This document shows positions 50,201-62,191 of a stretch of DNA of 64,000 nucleotides, one piece after another. The notes beneath the pieces were generated by a model. It was not told the DNA's origin, did not search any database, and worked only from the letters and a program-made list of their open reading frames with translations. The stretch comes from Dasypus novemcinctus (lineage: Eukaryota > Chordata > Mammalia > Cingulata > Dasypodidae), in assembly GCF_030445035.2 (NCBI RefSeq), contig NC_080696.1, positions 25,061,661 through 25,125,660 of the forward strand, written 5' to 3'. A program made the position numbers and the translations under genes. The first letter of the stretch is position 1. Every line of letters begins with the position of its first letter.

Positions 50201-51072
50201 CTTTTGCTGCATCCCATAAATTTTGGTATGTTGTGTTATCATTATCATTTGTTTCAAGGTAGTCATTGATTTCTTTTGAGATTTCCTCTTTGACCCACTG
50301 TTTTTCTAAGAGTGTGCTGCTTAATTTCAAAATCATGGTGTGAAATCTCAGCCTCTGTCCCTTGCAATTTCCAGCTTCACTCCCCTGTGGTCAGAGATAT
50401 TATTTTGTATGATTTCGATCTTTCTGAATTCATTAAGCCTTTCTTTGTGGCCTATCATATGGTCTATGTTGGAGAGTGATCCATGTGCACTTGAGAAAAA
50501 TGTATATCCTGCTGTGTTTGGGTGTAATGATCTGTATATGTCTATTAGATCCAGCTCCTCTAATACACTGTTCAAATATTTCATTTCTTTAGTGATTCTC
50601 TTTTGAGATGTTCTGTCCAGAGTAGATAGTGGTGTATTAAAATCCCCCACTATTATTGCAGATGCATCTATTTTTTTCACTTAGTTTTTCCTTTTGCTTC
50701 ACGTATTTAGAGGCCCCCTTTTAGGAGCATAAATATTTATGATTGTTCATTCTTCTTGACAGAGTGTCCCTTTCACTAATATGTAGTATCCTTCTCCTCT
50801 CTCACAACTGTTTCGCATTTAAAGTCTATTTTGTCTGATATTAATATAGCTACTCCTGCCTTTTTTTGGTTATTGTTTGCTTGTAAGATTGTTTTCCAAC
50901 CATTCACTTTCAGCCTCCATGAATCTCGGGATCTAAGATGTGTCTCTTGTAGACAGCATATAGATGGGTCATATTTCCTTATCCAATGTCCCAGTCTGAA
51001 TCTTTTGATAGGTGAGTTTAATCTGTTGACATTCAGTGTTATTACTTTCAATGAATTATGTATGTTAGCCAT
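47259..51072 (-). pseudogene. L1 copy D ORF2, full length, interrupted
   Basis: Spans 3.81 kb, equal to the usual ORF2 length of about 1,275 codons. On the minus strand: endonuclease start 50776-51072 (with T-L-N-V-N-R-L-N and C-C-L-Q-E-T-H), endonuclease middle 50348-50680 (I-I-V-G-D-F-N-T), linker and RT fingers 49473-50336 (287 codons without a stop, including S-P-G-P-D-G-F-T-G), RT catalytic F-A-D-D at 48968-48979, and C-terminus 47259-47645 (D-E-W-I-N-K-M-W-Y). Several frameshifts and stops, mainly between 47645 and 49288. Confidence 0.88.
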
Positions 51073-51144
51073 ATTTTGATTGGATGTGTGTATGTCATAT
51101 TTTGTTTGTTTGTTTTTTCTTCTCTTTTGTCTTTTTTGTTGCTC

Positions 51145-52117
51145 TTACACTCCCCTCCAACTCTGCCTGTCCTGTTTTTTCCTTTCTTCCTGCAGAACTC
51201 CCTCTAGAATTTCTTGAAGGGGAGGTTTCTTGTTGGCATACTCTTTCAATTTCTGTTTGTCTGTGAATATTTTGAACTCACCATCATTTTTTAATGCTAG
51301 TTTAGCTGGATAAAGTATTCTTGGTAAGAAATTTTTTTCTTTTAGTACCTTGAGTGTATCATACCACTGCCTTCTTGCCTCCATGGTTTGAGATGAGAAA
51401 TCAGCACTTAATCTTATGGAGCCTCCCTTGTATGTGATGGTTTTCTTTTCTCTTGCTGCTTTTAGAATTTTCTCTTTGTCTTGAGCGTTGGATAATTTGA
51501 CAAGTATATGTCTTGGCGTGGGTCTGTTCAGGTTTATGATGTTTGGGGTGCATTGTGCTTCTTGGATATGTACATCTGTCTCTTTCAGTAGATTTGGGAA
51601 ATTTTCAGCCATTATTTCCTGCAATATTCCTTCTGACACCCTTTCCCTTCTCTTCTCCTTCTGGGATGCCTATAATACGTATGTTTGAGCGTTTTGCATT
51701 GTCATTCAGGTCCCTAAGTCCTAGCTGGATTTTTTCTATCTTTTTATTGATCAATTCTACTATTTGTTTGATTTCTGATGTACTGTCTTCCACATCACTA
51801 ATTCTCTGCTCTGCCTCTTCTAATCTGTTGTTATTTGCTGTGAGTGTATTTTTGATTTCTTGAACTGTTGTGTTCATTCCCATAATATCAGTTATCTTTT
51901 TGTGTATGTCTGCAATTTCCCCTCCAAGTGTTGTCTTCATATTGTTAACCTCTTCCTTTACTTCATTAAATTTGTCTCTGATATATGTTCTGAGATCTTT
52001 AATTACTTGTGCGAAGTTCTGTTCCCCTTCCTGGTTTTTAGTTTGTTCATTGGATTCAGCCATGTTTTCCTGATTACTGGTTTGGTTTGTAGATTTTTGT
52101 TGCTGTCTGGTCAGCAT
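51145..52117 (-). pseudogene. L1 copy D ORF1, one frameshift
   Basis: Start ATG is the reverse complement of 52115-52117 (M-L-T-R-Q-Q-Q-K). 324 codons in total. N-terminal coiled coil about residues 40-140, RNA-recognition segment starting S-N-I-R-I-I-G-I-P-E-G-E-E, C-terminal domain with Y-K-G-G-S-I-R-L. The two open parts (51605-52117 and 51145-51639) overlap in different frames, so a single frameshift near 51640 separates them. Otherwise intact, which marks copy D as the least decayed L1 here. Confidence 0.88.
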
Positions 52118-54984
52118 TTTATCTTGATGGGTTTAATCCATTCCTTAGCTTCTTTGTCTAGTCTTGGTGATTAATTATCGGTTGTTTTTGCATAATTGTT
52201 ATGTCTTCTCTTTGTCACTTTGTTCTTCTTATTCTAATTTCTTATTGCTGGCTGAGTTCACTTTGAAGGAAATTATTAGGGCCAGCAAAAGGCAATTGTG
52301 TAAGCAAGGAAAATGTGTAAAGTAGTATTGATAATAAATGTTAACAGAGCAACAATATGAGATCTGGGAGGATGGATATTAGATTCATGTAAGTTATGTA
52401 GAGTTATAGCAGTAGGTAGAGTACCTATAATGAGGTAGTTGACTGAATATGGGAGGAATATGGTATGAATGAAAAAGCTAGTGTTTTCATGAGAGAGGGA
52501 AAGAGAAAAAAAAGGCAATTGTTTCAAGAGTGGATAAAAGAGAGAAAACAAAACAAACGTATTAGAAATTAAGAGTTAGACAATTTGGGGATCAAAGAAA
52601 GGGAGGTGGAATATAGGGGAGACAGTAGATGATGGAGTATATCAAGATGTGGGGGAAAGGGGATAGTATAGGTAGCCAAAATCAATTCACACAGAAATGA
52701 GGCAACAGAGGATGAGGAAACTCAGCAAATGTGAGATGTTCCCTGCAGCACCTATTGTATAATTAAGAGAAAATAAAATAAAAAGAAAATGAGGGACAAG
52801 AGAGGAAAAAAAAGACCTTGGGGGATATAATGGGAGAAAAGACTAGGAGATAATGCAATGTTAGCAATCAGGACAATAAAAAATAAAAAATAAAAAAAAT
52901 AAAAAAAATAAACTAAACTAAAAACAAAAAAGAAAAAATGCAAACATTGAGGGCTAGGACATTCAAGGACATTAGATGGTCCTCAGGGCGTGGTGGATTC
53001 AGGGATGGAAAGTCTGTGATATTGCAGACTCAAGAGGTGTGAGTCTCTGGGGTGTGGGCCACCAGGGTTTAGGGGACACAGACCTGGCAACCTCAAATCT
53101 GGTTAACAGGGAGCCTGGGAGCACCACAGTGCAACACAGCCTTCAGGGATCCCCGCAGCTGGGTGCCAGCCCTATGGGGGAGGTCACATCGGCAAACTCT
53201 GACCTATGTGTCAGAAACCCGCAATTCACCCTCTCACTAGAGTCTCTTCTGTGGCTTTATCACTAATTCAACGTCAGGACACCTCCCTCCTTTTAAGCTC
53301 CCAAACAGCCAGCTGGGGAGCCTCTACACTGCAGCCAATTTAATGACACTGCAGATTAGTAGCCAGACCCGGGGGGGGGGCTCCAGCTGGAATCGCTGAT
53401 ATCAGTGTCTGAAACCGAAATTCCCACACTTCGCAAAATATTCCCCTAATCGACTTCCAGATGTCTCCAACCCTGCCAGCCCCTGAAACAGCCTCCTGGT
53501 GACATCTCTTTATTGCGAGCGATTTAAGGCCAGTGCAGATTGGCAGCCAGCCTTGGGGGTGGGGCTCTAGCCAGAAGCGCTATTATTTGTGTCCACAATC
53601 AAAAATTCCCCACCTCACAGTAAAACTCCTGTCTGTCTCCCCAAATCAGTCTGCGAAGGCCTCCTGCCCTGTTAGCCCCCCAACAGCCTGCTCAGGGCTT
53701 ACGAATTCCCCAGTACCACAGAGCCTCCAGAAATCGCCGCTGTGGTGCTGGTGCTGCAGCTCTGCCCACTCCAGGAGGGAGAGTCCTGGGCGCAGTGCCC
53801 ACCTCCATGTAATAGAGCCTCAATTTTATCTTATACATGAATTTTCTCTGTTACCTTCCCACCAAATCAATGTCCAGATACCTCCTGCCCTGTAAAATTC
53901 TGAAACAGCCTGGTCCCGAAGAATTTCCAATGCTGCCCAGCCGCTTCTTTGCAGGAGAGATTATCAGGTGCACTCACTCAACCACCATCTTGCCCCGCCG
54001 AAAGAATCTTCTGTGGATGTGGCGCCAAAAGCCCCGGAGCTACAGTCCCTCTTTGCGCCGACTCCCTGTGACCACTTCTATCCCTATCAGTGGCACTGGG
54101 AATCTGTGTTTCTTTTCATTGTGTCATCTTCCTGTGTCAGCTCTCCATGTGTGCAGTGCTATTCCTGGGCAGGCTGTGCTTTCTTTCATGTTGGATGGCT
54201 CTCCTTATGGGGCGCACTCCTTGCGCATGGGGTTCCCCTATGCAGGGGACACCACTGTGTGGCACAGCACTCCTTGCGCACATCAGCGCTGTGCATGGGT
54301 CAGCTCTACATGGGTCAAGGAGGCCTGGAGTTTGAACCATGGACCTTCCATGTGGTAGGTGGATGCCCTATCCATTGGGCCAAGTCTGCTTCCCTAAGCC
54401 CTCAATATTATTGCAATTAATTATGAATCTTATTTTTCAAAAATTGAAACATAGTGGTTGCCATGGGTTCCAAGGGGAGAGGGAGGAAGTATAGAATAGA
54501 TGGAACATAGGGCCTTTTCAGGGCATTGGAATTGTTCAGAATGATCTTGCAATATCAGATACAGGCCACTTCAGATTTCATCAAAACCTGTAAAATTGTA
54601 TAATCCAAAATATAAACCATATTGTATACCACTGACAATTGTTCAATACATAATTGTAACAAATATATCACCCACATGAAAATGTTATTAATAAGGGAGA
54701 GCAAAAAGAGGGAGGGTGTTGGGTATATGGAAATCACCTATATTCTCTATGTGGCGGTTCTGTATCCTAATGCTTCTTTGACGATAAAATGAAAAAAAAT
54801 AAGACACTGTGGGAATATATGGAAGATAACATCACTGTACATACAACACAACAGATCTTACAGTGATGAAAAACACAATGTCTAATTTTTTTTATTTCAA
54901 TTTTTTACAATTTTTTTGTATTTTATTGGTTATTTTAAAAATTATTTCATTTTCATATTAATTTTATTTGGTTATTTTGTTGGC

Positions 54985-56580
54985 TATACTTTTGGAGGGG
55001 TGTTGGATGACAGAAGGGACACGAAAGTAGCAGGGAAGGAGTTGCCAGTGATGGAGGATGCATGGGAAGGAATTTACTTGGGGCATGCCTCTAGGGAATA
55101 TGAATGTGTTCAAGTGTTCATTGGGCATTGTCATGGTGGTGGAAATTCACACAATAATCAAAAGAATATCTAAGTCCCATCCTGGGGAGTTCTGTTAAAT
55201 TCTCTAGTAGGGCAGCAGAAATCCCAGAGTGCAAAGGCAATGCCTAGTGACAGAAGACAGATCATTATGCCTATCCCTTGATATTGATGATTGTACACAT
55301 GAGACTTTTCTTGTGAAATTGAAACTTAGACTGGTATATATTTTGCCTAAGAGTTACCTCCTGAAAGCCTCCTTGTCACTCAAATGTGGCCCCTCTCTAA
55401 GTCAAACTCAGCATATAAATGCACTACCTTCTCCTTCAGCCCGTGCCATGACTCTCAGGGATTAGCCACCCTGACATTGGATATTATTACCAAGCACAAA
55501 GTGGTAATGCATCTGGAAAAAGACCTTGACCAAAATGGGAAAGTGGTAAATAAAAATGAGTTTTTGTAACTAAGAGATTTCAAAGTGAGTCGGAAGGTCA
55601 TTCCAGAAGTTATGCTAATGCACATCTCTGCAAGATCTTATTGACTACCATAATAAACAGTACCTCAAATAGCAGGACTCCTGAGGGCTGTAGAGATTTC
55701 CAGAAACTATGATGCAGGGCAGACAACTCAGGAATTCAGCATAATGCCAGTGGACCTTACTTTGGAATTTATGCTCCCAAGTGCAACAGACTTAGACTCA
55801 TTTATAGATTCTCTACACAAGACTCTTCTGCTCCTTTTTTTTGAACCTAAAATTAGCACTATACTTGATAAATATATGTCCCAGAGCCTTAAATCTTTGT
55901 CTGTTCACATGACAACTGAGCCATGAATTCCAGCAGAGTTGTAACACCTACTCTGCAATTCACTGGACCCACCCAGGCAACTAAAAAAGAGATGATAATT
56001 GACATTGCCCATACCAAAGAACAGAGAGTGTCTACAACTGCAAGCAAGATATTTCCATCCATTTGCCCCACAGGATTTAAGCCTGCTCTCAGTTAGAAGC
56101 AGAGTGGACATCACCATCCCCAAATCCTCAAAACTGGAAAATGAACAATGGACTAAAGTAGACATTATTATTCTACTATAGACTTATTATTCTAGCAATG
56201 AAGAAAATATTGTTAATATAAAGGCAGTGGCCACCAGAGGTTCTGAGGGATAGGAGAGGGAAGAATAGATGTAATATGAAAGCATTTTTTGGACATTGGA
56301 TTTGTCCTACGTGACATTATAATGATGGATATGGGCCATTGTATTTTTTTGACATAACTTACAAAATTGTGCAGGACGGAGTGCAAACTACATTGTAAAC
56401 TGTAGTCCATGGTTAGTAGCAATGCTTCAATATGTATTCAGCAATCATAACAAATATGCCACACTAATAAAGGATGTTGTTAATGTGGGAAAGTGTGGGA
56501 GGAAGAAGGAGTGGGACATAAGGGAATCCCTTATATTTTTACATAACTTTTATGGAATCTAAAGCTTCTTTAAAAAAAAA
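54985..56580 (+). mobile_element. 5'-truncated L1 3'UTR, plus strand
   Basis: About 1.6 kb of the long L1 3'UTR in plus orientation ending in an A run at 56571-56581. Segments correspond, as reverse complement, to copy C: 55600-55860 matches 19885-19670 and 56060-56180 matches 19480-19330. Its beginning also matches copy F 3'UTR (43690-43890). The ORFs at 55229-55465 and elsewhere are not conserved between copies, so it is UTR. Confidence 0.75.
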
Positions 56581-56583
56581 ATT

Positions 56584-57885
56584 AAGATACACACACACAG
56601 AGATCTCATTACATGAGCTACTTTCAGTCATTCCCAAGACTAAAGACATTTTTATTTTTAAGAAGTTTATTTTTGATAACTGGCATATGAGAACTTTCCA
56701 ACCAATTGAGTCCAAATATTTCTCATATATACCATGTATAATTATGTTTACTCTTATTCCCCTAATTCAGAATATATATCAATGAGAAGGAATATGGCTA
56801 TAAAATTTAATGCCATATTTAAAAAAAAAAAAGAACTGCTCAGAGAAGAATTCTAGAAATAAAATTTTGGTTAAACTAGCATCTTTTGGATATCAATATG
56901 TACAAGACTATCCAAATACTAAAGAGAGATAAAACATGCACATGACAGCATCCTTGACCTTGATGAATGATCATTGTGTTTTCCAAAGTAAAAAAAAAAA
57001 AGAAAATTGTCATTTCATAGCATGTATGCATAAATTCACGCATCTGTAAATGCATCCTTACATATAATAAAACATGATAAAAATGTACTTGAATGTTTTA
57101 TATGTGATACATTTGCTTGAGTCTGTGAAAAACACATAAATGAATCAGTCAATTCTCTTATTTAAAATAACAAAGTATTTGACTGGCAAAGTAGGCAAAT
57201 GTCTCATTAAATATATAAAACAATAACTACATAATGAATTTCCTTTAAATATTTCAAATTTTGTTTAGAAAAAGAAGAGACTCATGTAATTGAACTTTTA
57301 TCATGAAATGCATTCATTTTTTAAAAGTAACAAATATTTCCTCACAAAATTAATATTATAACAAAATCATTAAAAATGCATGTAACCAGAGCCTTGAGCC
57401 AGGTATTGGATCCTTAAGCTTCATGTAATATATTTGTTTTATAAATAATAACATTCACACAAACATTCTGATTCACTGATTCTTAGTATGATTAAAATAG
57501 CTATAAGGATGAGTTTGTTGATCACCCTTCTACCTTTTCATATCTGATATAGTATAACTTTATAAAATGTTACCTAAGAGTTTATATATGTATGTATATA
57601 TATATAGGCACATAGAAACTAATATTACAAAACATTATTTTTGCAAGTCTGCTTCTCTGACTCCCTTCCTCCAAGTATTTCTAATACTCTCCACTTCACT
57701 TCTTTTAGGTTGCTCAAATATGAAATTCTTTGAGGAATTTTTATAAATTTATAATTTATAAATTATTTTTTAAAGATAGCAAGCCTATCTACATGTACAC
57801 CTCTACTTAGCTTTTCTCCAGAGCAGTTATCACCATCCTTATACATGGACTTTGTTGATTATTACAACCAAACCACACTATAAAA
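56584..57885. other. AT-rich intergenic DNA, nothing recognised
   Basis: Contains a short (AC)n at 56590-56600, A runs at 56820-56832 and 56988-57003, and a (TA)n-like stretch at 57585-57606. No gene or repeat family recognised. Confidence 0.5.
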
Positions 57886-58262
57886 TGCAATTCTTCAATC
57901 ACTGCACAGGGCTTTGCACTGGTATTTCTCTGTTTGGAACACATTCCTCTCATGAAAATGTGTGATTAAACATATTCCCCATTAAGTCTTTGAACAAATA
58001 CCTACTTTTTATTGAGGCCTGTCCTGACCACACTACTTCCAGGTGCTTTGTCATGGATCTCACCCACTATCTTTATTACATTTTTAAAAAAATATTACAT
58101 TTCACATCTAACATGGAATATCACTTACTTCTATACATTTTTCTGTATTTCCTAGCTAGAATATAGGGACCAGGAGGTGAAAGATCTTTTTATTGTTTAT
58201 TATACTGTGTTTGCAGTACATTCTAGATATTCAATAAAATATTTAATGAATAAATGAATTAA
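57886..58262 (+). mobile_element. L2 LINE 3' end
   Basis: Ancient L2 tail on the plus strand. Landmarks in order: GGGCTTTGCACTGG, TTTGGAACACATTCCTC, GAGGCCTGTCCTGACCAC, a TAGAATATAGGGACCAGGAGG segment and the short-repeat terminus TTTAATGAATAAATGAAT. Well diverged. Confidence 0.82.
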
Positions 58263-58422
58263 ATGAAGCAGCAAATGAACAAAGCATATCTAGTCTATAA
58301 TAATCCAATAATAAAATGTATTGTTTGGTCATTTTAAATTTACATAACATAAAAACATTGGGATCATTCTTTCTCAGCATCTATGAGACATTTATAAATA
58401 TTCATTAAAATCCATCCAACAT

Positions 58423-58770
58423 ACATGGTGGCTGATGGGTATGGGGAATGGCAGGAAGAGATGAGATGTGGAGGCGCCTTTGGGACTTGGAGTTGCCCTG
58501 GATGGTGCTTCAGGGGCAATCACCGGACATTGTAAATCCTCCCAGGGCCCACTGGATGGAATGGGGGAGAGTGTGGGCCATGATGTGGACCAATGACCAT
58601 GAGGTGCAGAGATACCCAGAGATGTACTTACCAAATGCAATGGATGTGTCATGATGATGGGAGTGAGTGTTGCTGGGGGGGGAGGGGTGCGGTGGGGGTG
58701 GTGGGGTTGAATGGGACCTCATATTTTTTTAATGTAATATTTTTACAAAATCAATTAAAAAAAAAACCAT
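58423..58770 (+). mobile_element. 5'-truncated L1 3' end, plus strand
   Basis: Last 330 bp of the L1 3'UTR, reverse-complementary to copy D 44040-44375 and to 15700-16040, ending in an A run at about 58757-58767. Starts abruptly at CATGGTGGCTG. Target duplication not evident. Good match to copy D suggests a fairly young insertion. Confidence 0.88.
58675..58706 (+). other. Guanine-run tract (possible G-quadruplex) in L1 3' end
   Basis: Four G runs of 8, 4, 5 and 4 (58675-58682, 58684-58687, 58694-58698, 58703-58706) with loops of 1-6 bases, fitting the usual G-quadruplex pattern. Lies about 50 bp before the poly(A). Sense strand of the L1. Confidence 0.65.
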
Positions 58771-59629
58771 ACAGGAAAGGAAATTTTGAGAGAAACATAG
58801 TTCCAATTTAGCTAAGTAGACACAGTATAAAACCAATTTATAATTTAATAGTGATTTATTTTTCCAATCTCATTTTTTTTCCTTTCCATGATATGCTTCT
58901 TCTAATTATGAACCATACCATTGTGTTATATAGACAAAATGACAAGATTACTCCCCATACTGGTGATATATCTTCATGTACAAATAAAGGTAATCATTTG
59001 GATTTCCAAATCACAAAACAGATAAAAAAAAAATCCATCCAACAATTTCAATAAATTTTCAAAGTTTAAGTAACTGAGCTACACTACCTGACAAAAATAC
59101 AAAATACTTTAAATTAATAGTCAAAGCATAAAATGAACAAAACCTTTCAGTTTGAAAATATAGAACAAATATGAAAATGCAATCTTGAGTTTTTGTTGGA
59201 AAAATAAGCATTAAAATATTTAACTCTCAGCTATTTTTATTGTGGATGTCAATTTGAAAAATTCATATAACTGTGTGCAAAATAAAGTGGCATTTGGATG
59301 AATAACATAAGTATTAAATAATTCTTGTATTATTAATCAGATAAATAATAAAAGGCAATTCATTATCTCTAGGTGCTAGGATAAAAAATAATTTAACCAA
59401 GAAGTGGAATAAATAAAGTGATAAAATAGAAAAACAATGAATTAAAAGCAAATAAATGTGAATAACATCTAAAAAGAAAGAGAGATAAAGAGCTATTATT
59501 TAATAATTAAAAAAAGAAATTATGAATGGAAAAAAACTGATAATAAAAATAGGGAAAATATAATGAGCCAGAGGATCAAACTATATTGTCATTTAAATCA
59601 GAAGAGGTTTAAAATATTTGATCAGATTT
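58771..59629. other. AT-rich intergenic DNA, nothing recognised
   Basis: About 860 bp of A-rich sequence without recognised gene or repeat. Confidence 0.5.
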
Positions 59630-60590
59630 TGTCTTTAGCTATGACAGTGTTAGTGATGAGTGAATTCCCCAACCATCATAAACAACTACACACCTGAGCA
59701 AAATGCAGATAAAAACTATTTTCATGCATTGGAAAATTACATAATGGGTCAGTTATGTATGAGATAATGGAAATACTTGATGAGGGATGCATTTTTACCC
59801 TGCATTTCTGTACTCCTTGTTGACCAGGGAGATAGAGAATACCAGCCGAGTCTTGCATAGCTGAAGAGGCAGATATTGGAGTTTCCACTAGATGAAGAAT
59901 TTGGAACTCAGAAAATAGGGTATTACAAGGAAGTGAACTAAATATTGGTGTTGAGATTTTCTGTAGTTCCTTAGCTGAAGGCTGAGCAGTATATGTGCAG
60001 ATGAAGAAGCAATATACCAAAAGAGGCTGCTGCTACGCTGAGACCAGAACATAAATACCAGAGTTTACCAAGTGCTGGGAGAAGCTGGATTTAGGAACAA
60101 TGCTCTTTAGTAAATACCATGTTCTTTGGCTGAGGGAAAACAGAAATGATTATCCTTAACAAAGAATAATGTAAAGTCTAAGAAGTTCTAAGGCATTGGC
60201 AGTAATTTATTGGTGTCCAGAACAAAATTCACTACCCATGACTGATAATAAAATCTAGAATTCCTACAATGTGTCATGTACAAAATAGAGCATATTATTA
60301 AAAAATTACTAAACATAAGGCAGAGTAAGAAAATGTGAACCATATTAATGAAAAAAAGTGTTAATAGAAACAGACTTCAAGATGAAACTAAAGTTTGAAT
60401 TAGTAGCCAATGACATTAAAACAGCCTTAAACATATGATTAATAACTTAATGGAAGGAGATCCAATGAGAAAGCATATGAAAAATCACAGCAGAAAAAAT
60501 GCAGAATAAAAGAAATATGAGATAGAAATTCTAGAAAGGAAAAGTAGAATATATGAAAAATGCTTTTGCTATAATTATTGAAAAACATTA
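59630..60590 (+). mobile_element. Ancient L1 / HAL1-type 5' region fragment
   Basis: Resembles, from memory, the 5'UTR/ORF1 start region of ancient mammalian L1M/HAL1 elements. Landmarks: TTTTCATGCATTGGAAAATTACA near 59720-59742, GCAGATGAAGAAGCAATATACC near 59997-60018, and TTGGCAGTAATTTATTGGTGTCCAG near 60196-60220. The 114-codon minus ORF at 59676-60020 falls inside and is taken as chance. Family naming is tentative. Confidence 0.5.
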
Positions 60591-61708
60591 TTACAAATAA
60601 ACTGTTGACTATACTGCATAGATTATTTTAGAGTATACTTTGGTTTTGTACAGTTCTATGGTTTTAAGTTTTTTTTATTTTGTAATATATATAAAACCTA
60701 AAATTTTCCTTTTTAACAACTTGGAAGTATAGATTTTAGTGGTGTTAATAGTCACATTGTTGTGCTATCATCATCCATTAAAAAACTTTTTCATCACCCT
60801 AAACAAACTCTGTAACAATTTAACATTGACTCCCCATTCCCAACTCCAACCCCAGCCCTGACCCTATTAACTCATATACCAGTTTATGATTTTAGGAATT
60901 TGCATATTCTCATTATTTATCAGTGAGGTCATACAATATTTGTCTCTATGGGTTTTGCAGATTTGAGTTAACATAATGTCTTCAAATTCTTGCATGCTGT
61001 AGAGCATCATTTTTGTTTATGTTTGAATAATATTCCATAGTATATATATACCAGTTTTGCTTATCCATTCATATGATGACAGACACTTGGGTTGATTCCA
61101 TCTTTTGCCCATTGTAAATAGTATTGTCATGAACACTGGTATGCAAATATCAGTTAGAGTCAATGATATCACATCTTTCTGGTATACCCCTGGAAGTGGG
61201 ATAGCTAGATCATATGGTTTTTCTATACTTAACATTCTGAGGGACCTCTAACTTTTCCACAGCAGCTACACCAACAATGAACAATTATTCCCGTTTCTCC
61301 ACATCATCTCCAACACTTGTTATTTTTGTATTTAATAGTAGGCATTCTAGTGGGGATGAAATAGTATCTCATAGTATTTTCAATTTTCATTACTCTATTG
61401 GGAATGATATGTATCTTTTAATGTTCTTATCAACCAATTATATCATCTTTGGAGAAAACTCTGTTCAAATTTTGCCCATTTTTAAATTATCTAGTTTGTA
61501 TTTTTCTGGTCAATATGTAGCATTTTAAGAAATATTCTGGGCAATAATCACTTATCTGATATGTGATTTCCAAATATTTTCTAATACCCTGTAGAGTAAT
61601 TTTTAAAAAATTAATTTCATGATAAAGGATTTTGATGCCAAGAGTTTTTAATTTGATGAAGAACCTATGTGAGCTTTTGATTTATTTATGTTGCCCTTTA
61701 GGAATTTG

Positions 61709-62073
61709 TGTTAGATTCCTAACTGCTAAAGCAAATGCCACAATATGGTCTTAACAGTGGGAATTTATTAATCATGGGTGTGAGGTTGACAGAAGCCCAT
61801 AACCAAGGTGACAGAAGAGTGATTCTTTCTCCTCAAACACTGTGGTATTCTGTGGCTAGCACCATCTTCTGTGGGTTTTGTGCTGCATCTGAATTTCATT
61901 CTGCTTATAAAGGACTCCAATACCTGGATTAAAACCCAAATGGATGCATTTGACCATACCTTTTCTAAGAAATGCCATTTTCAAAATTTCCTGTTTAAAA
62001 TGGATTCACATCCACAGTAATGGAAAAATGTTAAGAACATGTTTTTTGTTGGTGCATAATTCAATCTCCAACA
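61709..62073 (+). mobile_element. ERVL/MLT2-like LTR in L1 copy H
   Basis: Begins TGTTAGATTCCTAACTGCT and ends TCAATCTCCAACA, so TG...CA termini. Internal landmarks: GGGAATTTATTAATC near 61758, CATTCTGCTTATAAAGGACTCC near 61896-61918 and a GATTAAAACCC segment. The start resembles mammalian ERVL LTRs (TGTTAGTTTCCT type). Flanking 5-bp duplication not clear. No internal viral genes. Confidence 0.68.
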
Positions 62074-62191
62074 TGTTTGATAATTTTGGTTCTTACTGTA
62101 GCTTTATAATAAACTTTAAATGGGGAGGATTTAGTGCTCCAAGTTCTTCTTCTTTTCTAAAAAGTTTCTGGGTATTTGTGATTTTACCCTT

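Larger units (their letters stand above)
44011..53998 (-). mobile_element. L1 copy D: full-length, about 9.6 kb
   Basis: Complete minus-strand L1. 3'UTR 44011-47258 (about 2.9 kb after removing a SINE), ORF2 47259-51072, intergenic 72 bp, ORF1 51145-52117, 5'UTR 52118-53998. The 5' end has CAAGATGG (rc, 53985-53992). It lies inside a SINE. The flanks share a short TCTTCT at 44006-44011 and 54007-54012, a possible but weak target duplication. The plus strand of the 5'UTR is purine-rich at 52440-52940 and GC-rich near the 5' end. Best preserved L1 in the window, yet every ORF is interrupted. Confidence 0.92.
43921..54395 (-). mobile_element. DAS-type SINE (SINE 5), split by L1 copy D
   Basis: One SINE in two pieces: tail half at 43921-44010 and head half at about 54010-54395, both minus strand, together making one element. 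The outer ends carry the same 14-bp target duplication AAGCCCTCAATATT (43907-43920 and 54396-54409), proving they are the two ends of one insertion now 10.5 kb apart. The head retains A and B box regions (rc of about 54330-54385). About 60 bp at 54000-54065 does not match other SINEs well. Confidence 0.88.
39629..54803 (+). mobile_element. L1 copy F, host of a nested insertion
   Basis: Plus-strand L1 whose two halves lie either side of a 10.5-kb insertion: 39629-43920 (short 5'UTR, ORF1, ORF2, first part of 3'UTR) and 54410-54803 (rest of the 3'UTR and A-rich end). The 5' end keeps an AAAATGGTGCC variant of the terminal motif near 39641. The 3'UTR after 43260 matches the independent L1 3' end at 54985-56580 up to the break at 43907, and 54540-54800 resumes the terminal part of the same pattern. 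Joined length is about 4.7 kb, so it has internal losses. Confidence 0.78.

Noticed and set aside
49648-50262. 204-codon plus-strand ORF
   Set aside because: Antisense to the RT/linker part of L1 copy D ORF2, whose sense frame has the catalytic family motifs.
59676-60020. 114-codon minus ORF
   Set aside because: Falls in ancient L1/HAL1-like sequence on the opposite strand; no domain or signal.
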